Assembly: GCA_036563505.1 (NCBI GenBank)
Contig: DATCMH010000019.1
Coordinates: 124,001-188,000 of the forward strand
Reading direction: 5' to 3'
Source: DATCMH01 sp036563505
GTDB taxonomy: Bacteria; Pseudomonadota; Alphaproteobacteria; Rhizobiales; Beijerinckiaceae
Length of the DNA stretch: 64,000 nucleotides
Shown here one piece after another: positions 16,774 through 24,738 of this stretch (the stretch's first letter is position 1; every line of letters starts with the position of its first letter). A program made the position numbers and the translations under genes. The notes beneath the pieces are model-generated. The model searched no databases. It saw only the letters and a list, made by a program, of their open reading frames with translations, and was not told where the DNA came from.

Positions 16774-17604
16774 TCAGCCCTTCACCCCGCCCTGGGTCAG
16801 CCCGCCGACCACCCGGTCCTGGAACACGGCGATGAGGATCGAGATCGGCACGATGGCGACGATGAGCGCCGCGGAGATGATCGGCCAGGGGAAGGAGAAC
16901 TCTCCCTGGTAGAGCGTGATGCCGACGGGCAGGGTTCGGCTCGCGACCCGCGGGCTCAAGGTGAGCGCGAGCAGGAACTCGTCCCAGGCGTTGACGAAAG
17001 AGAGGATGCCGGCGGTGAGGACGCCCGGCGCGGTGAGCGGAATGACGACGTTCCAGAGCGCCCCGAGCCGGGTGCAGCCGTCGATCATCGCGGCGTTTTC
17101 CAGGTCCCGCGGGATGTCCTGGAAGAACGAGATGAGCACCAGGGTGCAGACCGGCATCGAGAGCACGGCGTAGGGCAGGATCAGCGCCGGCCAGGTGTTC
17201 AAGAGGCTCAAGGCGCGCATGGTCTGGAACAGCGGCACCATCAGCGAGATCAGTGGGAACATCGCGCAGGCGAGGAGCACCGAGAGGATGAGGTTCGGCG
17301 CCGGCACGCGCAGGCGCACGAGGGCGTAGGCCGCGCAGGCCGAGACGACGGTGCAGAGCAGCGTCGAGAGCGTCGCCACCATGAAGGAGTTGAACAGGAA
17401 GGTGAGGATCGGCTGGTCGACAAAGACCCGCACGTAGTTCTGCAGCGTCGGCGCCTGCGGCAGAACCGTGATCGGGATCTGCATCAGCTCCGACTCGGTC
17501 TTGAAGGAGGTGAACAGGATCCAGAGCGCCGGGAAGAAGCCGTTCACGGCGACGACGAGGCCGGCGATCAGCACCATCAGCTTGGGGCGAGGGAGCTTCA
17601 TCAT
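16774..17604 (-). CDS. sugar ABC transporter permease (MalG/UgpE type)
   Basis: Inner-membrane permease of a carbohydrate ABC importer, 276 residues with about six helices. The cytoplasmic EAA loop reads ENAAMIDGCTRLGALW followed by NVVIPLTAPGVLTAGI, as in the MalG class. It begins one base after the stop of the other permease gene, indicating translational coupling. With the upstream permease, binding protein and ATPase it forms a complete CUT1-type importer. Its neighbours, a YihV-like kinase, a LacD-like aldolase and an isomerase read divergently, point to a sulfosugar or related hexose derivative as the cargo, but the permease gives no substrate information. Confidence 0.9.
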   Translation of the reverse strand: MMKLPRPKLMVLIAGLVVAVNGFFPALWILFTSFKTESELMQIPITVLPQAPTLQNYVRVFVDQPILTFLFNSFMVATLSTLLCTVVSACAAYALVRLRVPAPNLILSVLLACAMFPLISLMVPLFQTMRALSLLNTWPALILPYAVLSMPVCTLVLISFFQDIPRDLENAAMIDGCTRLGALWNVVIPLTAPGVLTAGILSFVNAWDEFLLALTLSPRVASRTLPVGITLYQGEFSFPWPIISAALIVAIVPISILIAVFQDRVVGGLTQGGVKG

Positions 17605-17605
17605 C

Positions 17606-18562
17606 TCACTGCCCCGTCCGCCCGGCGTCGCGGCGCGTGTAGCGCAGGTATCCGGCCGTCGCGAGAGCGGAGACCACGAACATCAGCACGGCCAGCGCCG
17701 AGCCGTAGCCGAGGTCGAGGAAGTCGATCGTGGTCTTGTGGATGTACATGGCAAGCGTCTCGGTCGCGTTGCCGGGGCCGCCGTTCGTCATCGCGTAGGG
17801 GATGTCGAAGGTCTGGATCGAGGTGATGGTGCGAAAGATCAGCGCCACGACGATCGCCGGGCGCAGCATGGGCAAGGTGATCTCCCAGAACTGCTGCAGC
17901 TTCGAGGCGCCGTCGATCTCCGCCGCCTCGTAGAGCGACCGCGGGATCGTCTGGAGCCCGGCGAGCAGTACGAGGGCCACGAAGCTCGACGTCTTCCAGA
18001 TGATCGCGATGCAGATCGCCGTGAACGCCAGGTTCGGCTCGGTGAGCCAGGGCTGCGGCGTCACCCCGAACGCCTTGAGCACGTGGTTCACGAGGCCCTG
18101 GTTGTACTCGAAGAACCAGCGGAAGATCAGGCCGGCGAAGACGAGGGGCAGGGCCCAGGGCAGGAGGAGACCGAGCCGGACGGGCCATTTCACCGTGAAC
18201 GGCTGGTTGGCGAGGAGCGCCAACCCTAAGCCCACCACGACCGCGCCCGGCACGGTGATCAGGATGTAGAGGATCGTGTGCCAGGTCGCTTCCCAGAAGC
18301 GATCGTCCGCAAAAGCCTTTTGGTATTGCTCGAAGCCGACGAAGGGGGTGCCGAGCCAGGGCTGGGCCAGGTGATTGGTCCGAAAGCTCGTCACGAAGAG
18401 CTCGGCGATCGGATAGACCACCACGGCCAGAAGGAGCAGGAACGCCGGCGTCAACAGCGCATAACCGAGATGACGCTCGCTCCGCTCGAGTGGGCGCAGC
18501 TTCGGCTTGCCCCGGACCTGCGCCGCGGCGACGGCCGGAAGGGTCGTTTCGGCGGTGGTCAT
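17606..18562 (-). CDS. sugar ABC transporter permease (MalF/UgpA type)
   Basis: Partner permease of 318 residues. The N-terminus is cytoplasmic and helices start near LGYALLTPAFLLLLAVVVYPI; the EAA loop reads YEAAEIDGASKLQQFWEITL then PMLRPAIVVALIF. It stops one base before the MalG-type gene. The 231 bases between it and the binding-protein gene hold two copies of the G/C-rich repeat, a common arrangement that lets the upstream binding-protein transcript accumulate above the permeases. The family assignment is firm and the substrate is inferred from neighbours only. Confidence 0.9.
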   Translation of the reverse strand: MTTAETTLPAVAAAQVRGKPKLRPLERSERHLGYALLTPAFLLLLAVVVYPIAELFVTSFRTNHLAQPWLGTPFVGFEQYQKAFADDRFWEATWHTILYILITVPGAVVVGLGLALLANQPFTVKWPVRLGLLLPWALPLVFAGLIFRWFFEYNQGLVNHVLKAFGVTPQPWLTEPNLAFTAICIAIIWKTSSFVALVLLAGLQTIPRSLYEAAEIDGASKLQQFWEITLPMLRPAIVVALIFRTITSIQTFDIPYAMTNGGPGNATETLAMYIHKTTIDFLDLGYGSALAVLMFVVSALATAGYLRYTRRDAGRTGQ

Positions 18563-18598
18563 GGCGTCGCTCCGAAACTCCTCGATCGCCTTTGAGTA

Positions 18599-18785
18599 CC
18601 CCTCTCCCCTTGAGGGAGAGGGTGACCCCGCGAAGCGGGGTCGGGAGAGGGGGGCGGCGAAGCCGCCGGCGCGAGCCGATCAGGGTCTCTCAGCACTGAG
18701 CAGTCCGATCGCTTCGCGAGGCGCTGCGCGCCACCCCTCATCCGCCCTGCTGCGCAGGGCACCTTCTCCCTCAAGGGGAGAAGGG
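18599..18785. repeat. two oppositely oriented double-hairpin repeats between binding-protein and permease genes
   Basis: One copy at 18599-18652 (CTCTCCCCTTGAGGGAGAG arm, then an ACCCCGCGAAGCGGGGT inner hairpin) and an inverted copy at 18733-18785 (CCCTGCTGCGCAGGG inner hairpin, then CTTCTCCCTCAAGGGGAGAAG). Both belong to the family seen at 14091-14444. Placed between the binding-protein and first permease gene, they could form a stem that protects the upstream transcript or partly terminates transcription. Confidence 0.7.
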
Positions 18786-18793
18786 AGGTGGCG

Positions 18794-20050
18794 TCACCTC
18801 AGGATCGAGCCCAACCGGTTCTTCATGTCGGCGAGCGCCGCATCTGCCGTCTTCGTGCCGGCCAAGAAGGCGTTCATGTTGGTGCGGATCACCTCGCTCA
18901 CCTCGTTGTAGCGCGGCGTCACCGGGCGGGCGCGGGCGGTCTGGACGACGGGCAGGGCGTCCTTGAACCAGGGGTTGGCCTTCAGCACGTCGGCGTCGGC
19001 GTAGACTTCCGGGAAGACGGGCAGGTGCGAGGCGAGGATCGCCTGCTGCTTCGAGACCTCCGGGCTGGACAAGTAGCGGACCAGCTTCACCGCCTCTGCC
19101 TTGTTCTTCGAGAACGCGGTCACGGCGAGCTGCCAGCCTCCGATGCAGGTCGCGGCCTTGTCGGCAGTGAAACCCGGCAGGGGCACGACGCCAACCTTGT
19201 CCTTCACTTGGCTGTCGGGATCCTGCTGGGAGCGATTCCAGACGTACCCCCAGGTCATCGCGAAGACCGAGTTGCCGGCCTGGAAATTCTGGCGGATGCG
19301 ATCGGTGACGATCTCCGCCTGGTTCGGCGGGATCACGTTCGCCTGCTTCATCTCCCCCCAGAGCTCGAAGGGTTTTTTCGCGGCGGGCGTGTCGAGGTTC
19401 ACCTTGCCGCCCTGCGTCAGGTCCCCGCCGGTGCCCCAGAGCGGCACGAGATAGGTGCAGACGGTGCCCTCGATCGGCGCGCCGGCGGTCTCGAAGCCGC
19501 GGACGTTCGGGTTGCCCGCGGCCTGTGCGGCTTTCTGGGCGGCGCTCTTGAGCTCGTCCCAGGTCCTGGGCGGCTGAACGCCCGCCTTCTCGAGCAGGTC
19601 TTTGCGATAGTAGAGGAACTGGGCGTCGGCGAAGTAGGGCAGCGACATCACCTTGCCGTTGACGATGTTGGCCTCCCGGTAGGCCGGCAGGTACTTCGCC
19701 ATCACGGCGTCCTTCTCGGCCCCAAGATAGGAGTCGAGGGGTTCGGCCCATTGCGCGGCGGCCCATTGCGCCGGGCGGATCACGTCGATCAGAACCACGT
19801 CGAGGGACGTGTCGCGGGAGGCGAGCACGGTGTTGAGGTACTGCTGCTGCTGCTCGGAGGTGGCGCCGCCGACCTCGACCTCCACCTTCACGTTCGGGTT
19901 CTGCTTCATGTAGCCATCGACGATCTGGCGCATCACGTCGGGGCGCTGCTGGCCGCCGGTGAAGATGCGCAGGGTCGTCTGCTGGGCGAGCGCCGCGCCG
20001 CTGAGCGATGTGAGCGCGGCGACCGAGACCGCGAGAACGAAACGCTTCAT
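18794..20050 (-). CDS. sugar ABC transporter substrate-binding protein
   Basis: Periplasmic binding protein of the family 1 carbohydrate class (MalE/UgpB/SmoF-like), 418 residues with signal peptide MKRFVLAVSVAALTSLSGAALA cut before QQTTLRI. Family features visible are VVLIDVIRPAQWAAAQWAEP, LPYFADAQFLYYRKDLLEKAG, RTWDELKSAAQKA, FAMTWGYVWNRS and CIGGWQLAVTAFSKNKAEAV. The C-terminal RPVTPRYNEVSEVIRTN contains an Arg of the kind that binds anions in related proteins. In Agrobacterium the related SmoF binds sulfoquinovosyl glycerol; equivalence here is a hypothesis from the neighbouring enzymes. The gene lies 23 bases downstream of the ATPase gene. Confidence 0.9.
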   Translation of the reverse strand: MKRFVLAVSVAALTSLSGAALAQQTTLRIFTGGQQRPDVMRQIVDGYMKQNPNVKVEVEVGGATSEQQQQYLNTVLASRDTSLDVVLIDVIRPAQWAAAQWAEPLDSYLGAEKDAVMAKYLPAYREANIVNGKVMSLPYFADAQFLYYRKDLLEKAGVQPPRTWDELKSAAQKAAQAAGNPNVRGFETAGAPIEGTVCTYLVPLWGTGGDLTQGGKVNLDTPAAKKPFELWGEMKQANVIPPNQAEIVTDRIRQNFQAGNSVFAMTWGYVWNRSQQDPDSQVKDKVGVVPLPGFTADKAATCIGGWQLAVTAFSKNKAEAVKLVRYLSSPEVSKQQAILASHLPVFPEVYADADVLKANPWFKDALPVVQTARARPVTPRYNEVSEVIRTNMNAFLAGTKTADAALADMKNRLGSILR

Positions 20051-20073
20051 CGATCGATCCTCCTTGAGCGCCG

Positions 20074-21168
20074 TCAGGCGGCGAGCGCCGCGCCGGTTTC
20101 GTTGTCGAAGACGTGCATGCGCGAGAGCGCCAGCGTCACCCGAACCCGCTCGCCCGGCCTCGCCGCGAGGTCCGGCGGGAAACGGCCGGTGATGCTCGAC
20201 CCGCCGATGGCGAGCCAGGTGAGGGTTTCGGACCCGAGCGGCTCAATTACCTCGACGGTGGCATCGAGGGCGACGTCGCCGGTCTCCCGCGCGTCGCCGG
20301 GGCGCACGTGTTCCGGCCGCAGGCCGAGTTGGATCGGCCGGCCCGACGCCGCCCCGATCAGGCCCCGGCGGTTCTCGGGCACCGGGAGCACCGTGCCGTC
20401 CTTCAGCTCGATCCTGTCGCCGCCCAGCGCGATCCGGGCCGGCACGACGTTCATCGGCGGCGAGCCCATGAAGCCCGCGACGAAGCGGGAGGCAGGCCGG
20501 TTGTAGATCTCGTCGGGGGTCGCGAACTGCTCGAGACGTCCCCCGCGCAGCACAGCGATGCGGTCGGCCAGCGTCATCGCTTCGACTTGGTCGTGGGTAA
20601 CATAGACGATGGTGGCGCCGAGCCGCTGGTGAATCTTCTTGATCTCGACCCGCACCTCGCCCCGCAGCTGGGCGTCGAGGTTCGAGAGCGGCTCGTCGAA
20701 GAGGAACACCTTCGGCCGTCGCACGATGGCGCGGCCCATGGCAACGCGCTGGCGCTGGCCGCCCGAGAGCTGGCCCGGGCGGCGGTCGAGCAGGTGGCCG
20801 ATTTGGAGAATGTCGGCCGCTTCCTTCACCCGCACCTCGATCTCGGGCTTCGGGGTGCCGCGCATGCGCAGGCCGAAGGCCATGTTGTCGTAGACGGATT
20901 TGTGCGGGTAGAGGGCGTAGTCCTGGAACACCATGGCGATGTCCCGGGCCCGCGGGGGTAGGTCGTTGACCACCTGATCGCCGATGGCGATCTCGCCGTC
21001 GCTCACCGATTCCAGGCCGGCGATCATGCGAAGCAGGGTGGACTTGCCGCAGCCCGAGGGGCCGACAAGCACCACGAACTCGCCGTCGCGAACGTCGAGG
21101 TCGATGCCGTGGATCACCGGCGCTTTGCCGAAGACCTTTTGGACGCGACGGATCGCGATGTTCGCCAT
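20074..21168 (-). CDS. sugar ABC transporter ATPase (UgpC/MalK type)
   Basis: ATP-hydrolysing subunit of the carbohydrate importer, 364 residues. Walker A is VGPSGCGKSTLL, the Q-loop is in VFQDYALYPHKSV, the signature is LSGGQRQRVAMGRAIV, Walker B is VFLFDEPLSNLDAQ and the switch His is in VTHDQVEAMTLADR; a MalK-like C-terminal regulatory domain follows (LGLRPEHVRPGD). The start MANIAIRR at 21168 follows GGGAGGTTGAGG; longer in-frame extensions to 21408 would cover the promoter region and are rejected. It is the first gene of the leftward operon, 98 bases from the dyad operator at 21267-21287. Confidence 0.92.
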   Translation of the reverse strand: MANIAIRRVQKVFGKAPVIHGIDLDVRDGEFVVLVGPSGCGKSTLLRMIAGLESVSDGEIAIGDQVVNDLPPRARDIAMVFQDYALYPHKSVYDNMAFGLRMRGTPKPEIEVRVKEAADILQIGHLLDRRPGQLSGGQRQRVAMGRAIVRRPKVFLFDEPLSNLDAQLRGEVRVEIKKIHQRLGATIVYVTHDQVEAMTLADRIAVLRGGRLEQFATPDEIYNRPASRFVAGFMGSPPMNVVPARIALGGDRIELKDGTVLPVPENRRGLIGAASGRPIQLGLRPEHVRPGDARETGDVALDATVEVIEPLGSETLTWLAIGGSSITGRFPPDLAARPGERVRVTLALSRMHVFDNETGAALAA

Positions 21169-21266
21169 CCTCAACCTCCCGGGACGCACCGCCGCCGCTT
21201 GCCGCGGCTGACCTTTGGTCATGAGTTGAGCCCGCACGAAGCGTGGCGTCAATGGGCATAACCACA

Positions 21267-21299
21267 GTCTTGTAAAAGATAGAAGACCTCCATTATTGT
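21267..21299. promoter_or_regulatory. second copy of the GTCTTGT-N7-AGAAGAC dyad in the divergent sugar promoter
   Basis: GTCTTGT at 21267-21273, a 7-base spacer, then AGAAGAC at 21281-21287. The two outer heptamers are identical to those at 9305-9325, and the shared right part is ATAGAAGAC. A possible rightward promoter has TTGTAA at 21271-21276, inside the dyad, and TATTGT at 21294-21299, spaced 17 bases. The site sits between the leftward transporter ATPase and the rightward kinase and so could control both units. Confidence 0.6.
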
Positions 21300-21367
21300 C
21301 GCGCACGGCTGTGCTGGCTAGCCTTTGAGCTCGGCGGCTGGCGCACGAACGGATACGGCTCTTCCCG

Positions 21368-22270
21368 ATGGCTAGCGTCCTCTGCGTCGGCATTTCGACC
21401 CTCGACACCGTTTACGCGGTGCCGTCGATGCCGACGCGTCCGGAGAAATACCGAGCAAGCGGCGTTGCCGTCGTTGGTGGCGGCATTGCCGCGAACGCCG
21501 CCGTCGCGGTCGCGCGGCTCGGTGGACGGGCCCTCCTCGCCACGCGCCTCGGCGATGACCGGGTGGCCGAGGCCATCACGGACGAGCTCGCGGCCGAAGG
21601 CGTCGACTGCGTGCTCGCGCATCGCTTCCCCGGCCGCCGCTCGCCGACCTCGACGGTGCTCGTCGACGCGCGGGGCGAGCGCCTCATCGTCTCCTATTCC
21701 GACCCCGAGGTGCCGGACGGTCCCGACTGGTTGCCGCGCGCCCTGCCAGCCGGTACCGGCGCCGTTCTCGGCGACACTCGCTGGGAGACGGGCGCTGCTC
21801 ATCTCTTCGCCCTTGCCCGCGCGGCGGGCGTGCCGGCCATCCTCGATGGTGATCGCAAGCCGGCGCATCCAGAGGCGATGCGGCTCGCCACCCACGTCGC
21901 CTTCTCCGCACAGGGCTTGACCGAGGCGATGGGCCTCGACGACCTCGCCGCGGCGCTCGAGACCTATGGCCGGGGCGCCGGGGCGTGGGCTGCCGTCACC
22001 ATGGGCGAGGAGGGCACCTTGTTCCTCGAGGACGGCCGCGTTGTCCACGAGCCCGCCTTTCCGGTGAGGGCCGTCGACACGCTCGGCGCGGGCGACGTCT
22101 GGCACGGTGCTTTCGCGCTGGCGCTCGCCGAAGGGCGGCCGGAGCGGGAAGCCGTTCGCTTCGCCTCCGCCGCCGCCGCGATCAAGTGCACTCGCTTCGG
22201 CGGCCGGGCGGGAGCGCCGACCCGGGCCGAGGTCGAAACCTTCCTCGCGGACCAGAGCGCTGCGGCCTGA
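21368..22270 (+). CDS. yihV: PfkB-family sugar kinase close to YihV (6-deoxy-6-sulfofructose kinase)
   Basis: ATP-dependent sugar kinase of 300 residues. Ribokinase-family signatures are VVGGGIAANAAVAVARLGG near residue 38 and DTLGAGDVWHGAFALALAEG with catalytic Asp near 240. It also matches E. coli YihV, as I recall it, at features not general to the family: a start of the CVGIS..D..Y type, GERLIVSYSDPE, GDTRWETGA, VPAILDGD, HVAFSAQGL and the C-terminal AAIKCTRFGGRAGAP. YihV phosphorylates 6-deoxy-6-sulfofructose to its 1-phosphate in sulfoglycolysis. The next genes are an aldolase 16 bases on and an isomerase, as that pathway requires. Substrate is inferred; ordinary fructose or tagatose kinases are the alternative. 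Confidence 0.8.
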   Translation: MASVLCVGISTLDTVYAVPSMPTRPEKYRASGVAVVGGGIAANAAVAVARLGGRALLATRLGDDRVAEAITDELAAEGVDCVLAHRFPGRRSPTSTVLVDARGERLIVSYSDPEVPDGPDWLPRALPAGTGAVLGDTRWETGAAHLFALARAAGVPAILDGDRKPAHPEAMRLATHVAFSAQGLTEAMGLDDLAAALETYGRGAGAWAAVTMGEEGTLFLEDGRVVHEPAFPVRAVDTLGAGDVWHGAFALALAEGRPEREAVRFASAAAAIKCTRFGGRAGAPTRAEVETFLADQSAAA

Positions 22271-22286
22271 GAGACGGGAGACACGC

Positions 22287-23318
22287 GTGAAAACTCTGTC
22301 GCCTGGCAAGCTCTGGGGGATGCGCCGCATGGCCGATGCCGGCGGGCGCTTCAAGATGGTGGCGGTCGATCAGCGCCCCCCGATCAAGAACCCGATCCGC
22401 GAGAAGCGCGGCACCGCGCAAGCGCCCTACGACGACGTGGCCGGCTTCAAGCTGATGCTCGTGGAGGAGTTGCAGAACGACGCCTCGGCGATGCTCCTCG
22501 ACCCGCATTTCGCTTTGCCGCGCGGCATGACCCTGCTCTCGCCGGCGAAGGGCCTCATCGTCACGCTGGAGGACTCGATTTTCCGCGAGACCGAGGGCGG
22601 GCGCCTCTCGGCCGAAATCGACGATTGGTCGGTGGAAAAGATCAAGCGCTGCGGCGGCGACGCGGTGAAGGTGCTGACTTGGCACCGGCCGGACGCCTCG
22701 CCGGCCGTCGTGCAGGCGCAGAAGGACTTCTCCGCCCGGATCGGCGAGGCCTGCGAGGCCTACGACATCCCTTACGTCTTCGAGCTTCTCGTCTACCCGC
22801 TGCCAGGCGAAGCGAACCAGACGACCCAGTATATCGAGATGGTCGACAAGCGCGCCGACCTCGTGCTTGAGAGCGTGCGGACCTTTGCGGCGCCGGATTA
22901 CGGCGTCGACCTTTTCAAAGTCGAAAGCCCCGTCCCGGCCCGCGAAGTCGGGGAGGGGGCCGGCTCCGCCGTACAGGCGCAGTTCGACGAGCTCGGGCGC
23001 CTCTGCGGACGGCCCTGGGTCATGCTCTCGGCCGGAGCCGGGATGGCCGAGTTCCGCAACATCATGGCCTGCGCCTACAAGGCCGGCGCCTCGGGCTATC
23101 TCGCCGGCCGCGCGATCTGGGCCGAGCCCTTCAAGGCCTTTCCCGATTGGGACGCCATCCGCTCGGGGCTTCGCGGTCAGAGCGTGCCCTATATGCGTGA
23201 TCTCAACCGGCTCACCGATGAGGCGGCGACGCCCTGGTTCGCTCATCCGCTCTACGGCGGTGAGGTGAGCGTGCCCCACCCGGACGCGTCGTTCCGGCAC
23301 CACTACCAAGGGTTCTGA
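22287..23318 (+). CDS. class I aldolase of the LacD/YihT family
   Basis: Schiff-base aldolase of 343 residues, related to tagatose-1,6-bisphosphate aldolase and to YihT, which splits 6-deoxy-6-sulfofructose 1-phosphate into DHAP and 3-sulfolactaldehyde. Visible are FKMVAVDQRPPIKNP near the N-terminus, AMLLDPHFALP, the DAVKVLTWHRPD strand, YVFELLVYPLPGE, the probable Schiff-base Lys in GVDLFKVESPV, and WVMLSAGAGMAEF then AGASGYLAGRAIWAE. The start is a GTG at 22287 after GGGAG; in-frame codons upstream overlap the kinase gene and are rejected. It is 16 bases after the kinase and 4 before the isomerase, inside one operon. Confidence 0.85.
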   Translation: MKTLSPGKLWGMRRMADAGGRFKMVAVDQRPPIKNPIREKRGTAQAPYDDVAGFKLMLVEELQNDASAMLLDPHFALPRGMTLLSPAKGLIVTLEDSIFRETEGGRLSAEIDDWSVEKIKRCGGDAVKVLTWHRPDASPAVVQAQKDFSARIGEACEAYDIPYVFELLVYPLPGEANQTTQYIEMVDKRADLVLESVRTFAAPDYGVDLFKVESPVPAREVGEGAGSAVQAQFDELGRLCGRPWVMLSAGAGMAEFRNIMACAYKAGASGYLAGRAIWAEPFKAFPDWDAIRSGLRGQSVPYMRDLNRLTDEAATPWFAHPLYGGEVSVPHPDASFRHHYQGF

Positions 23319-23322
23319 GAGC

Positions 23323-24723
23323 ATGGCCCGCATCGGCGTCCTCGCCCTCGCGCGTCCGACCTTCGACGTGCCCTTCGCCGAAGAGACGGCGGCGCGGGCC
23401 TTCGCCGCCCTGGACCGTACGGGGCACGCGATCCTCGGCTCCCGCGCGCTCCTTTTCGACGCGGCGGCAGCGGACGAGGCGCTCGCTGGTTTCCAGAACG
23501 AGGCGCTCGATCTCCTGCTCCTGCTGCAGGTGACGTTCACCGACGCCTCGATGACCGTCTCCATCGCCGAGCGCAGCGCTGCGCCGCTCGCGATCTGGGC
23601 TTTTCCCGAGCCGCGAACCGGCGGGCGGCTCAGGCTGAACGCCTTCTGCGGCCTCAACCTCGCCGCGCACGCGCTGGGACGGGCCGGCAAGCCCTACCGC
23701 TGGCTGTACGCCGCGGCGGACGCGCCGGGGCTCGACGGCAGCCTGGTGGCGCTTGTCTCGGGACAGAGCAGGGCAGGGGTGGTCACGACGCCGGGCCCGG
23801 CGACTACGGCAGAGGACCGGCAGCGGGCCGAGGCGGTGCGGGAGGCCCTGCGCGGCCGGACCATCGGCCTCGTGGGCGAGCATCCGAACGGCTTCGACAC
23901 CTGCCGCTACGATCCGGATCAGCTGCGCGCCTTGGCCGGCGTGACGGTCGAGCGCATCGCGTTGCCCGAGCTGTTCGAACGCGCCCGCGCGGTGCCGTCC
24001 GAGGTCGTCGCCGCAACCAAGGAGGCCGTCGGGCGCGACATCGGCGGGCTCGACGAGGTCGATCAGCCCCAGCTCGACGGCAGCCTCTCGGTCTACCATG
24101 CCCTCCAGGGCTTGGCCGAGACGAGGGGTCTGTCTGCCCTTGCCGTGCGCTGCTGGCCCGAGATGTTCACCGATTACGGCTGCGCCGCCTGCGGGCCGAT
24201 GGGGCTGATGAACCAGGCCAAGGTGCCCTCGGCCTGCGAGGCCGACGTCGTCGGCTCGCTCACGGCGCTGATGCTGCAAGAACTCGCAGGCGAGCCTGCC
24301 TTCCTCGTCGACGTGGTCGACATGGACGAGGGAAGCGACACCGGCGTCGTCTGGCATTGCGGCCTTGCCCCCTTGTCGATGGCCGATCCCGAGACGCCGC
24401 CCGTGGCCACGGTCCATTCGAACCGGCGCATGCCGCTCCTCCAGGAGTTCGCCCTCAAGCCCGGCCGCATCACGGTCGCGCGGATCAGCCAGGCGCGGAA
24501 CGAGACGAAGCTGATCGTCGCCGGCGCCACGATGCTGCGAGCCCCCAAGAGCTTCTCCGGGACCTCCGGCGTCCTGCGCTTCGACCGTCCGATCGCGGAG
24601 GTGACCTCGGCTCTGATGGAGCTTGCGCTCGAACATCATGTCGCCATCGTCTACGGCGACGTGCGCGGCCCCTTGCGGGCCCTCGGGCAGAGCTTAGGCC
24701 TGCCCGTCGTCGAACTTGCCTGA
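23323..24723 (+). CDS. L-fucose/L-arabinose isomerase superfamily protein, candidate sulfoquinovose isomerase
   Basis: A 466-residue protein of the fucose isomerase superfamily, metal-dependent aldose-ketose isomerases. The C-terminal domain shows the conserved ALAVRCWPEMFTDYG and PSACEADVVGSLTALML, whose Glu and Asp are candidate metal ligands, and VDMDEGSDTGVVWHCG with the conserved HCG. It begins 4 bases after the aldolase stop. As I recall, the sulfo-EMP2 variant of sulfoglycolysis in Arthrobacter uses an isomerase of this superfamily instead of YihS. Its place between aldolase and oxidoreductase genes beside a YihV-like kinase fits that role. Conversion of another aldose to ketose is possible. 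Confidence 0.82.
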   Translation: MARIGVLALARPTFDVPFAEETAARAFAALDRTGHAILGSRALLFDAAAADEALAGFQNEALDLLLLLQVTFTDASMTVSIAERSAAPLAIWAFPEPRTGGRLRLNAFCGLNLAAHALGRAGKPYRWLYAAADAPGLDGSLVALVSGQSRAGVVTTPGPATTAEDRQRAEAVREALRGRTIGLVGEHPNGFDTCRYDPDQLRALAGVTVERIALPELFERARAVPSEVVAATKEAVGRDIGGLDEVDQPQLDGSLSVYHALQGLAETRGLSALAVRCWPEMFTDYGCAACGPMGLMNQAKVPSACEADVVGSLTALMLQELAGEPAFLVDVVDMDEGSDTGVVWHCGLAPLSMADPETPPVATVHSNRRMPLLQEFALKPGRITVARISQARNETKLIVAGATMLRAPKSFSGTSGVLRFDRPIAEVTSALMELALEHHVAIVYGDVRGPLRALGQSLGLPVVELA

Positions 24724-24738
24724 ACGGACATCTCGGAC

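Noticed and set aside
15784..17826. Rightward open frame of 680 codons over the cyclase and permease genes
   Set aside because: High-GC antisense shadow with very charged, repetitive composition; the opposite strand encodes recognised proteins.
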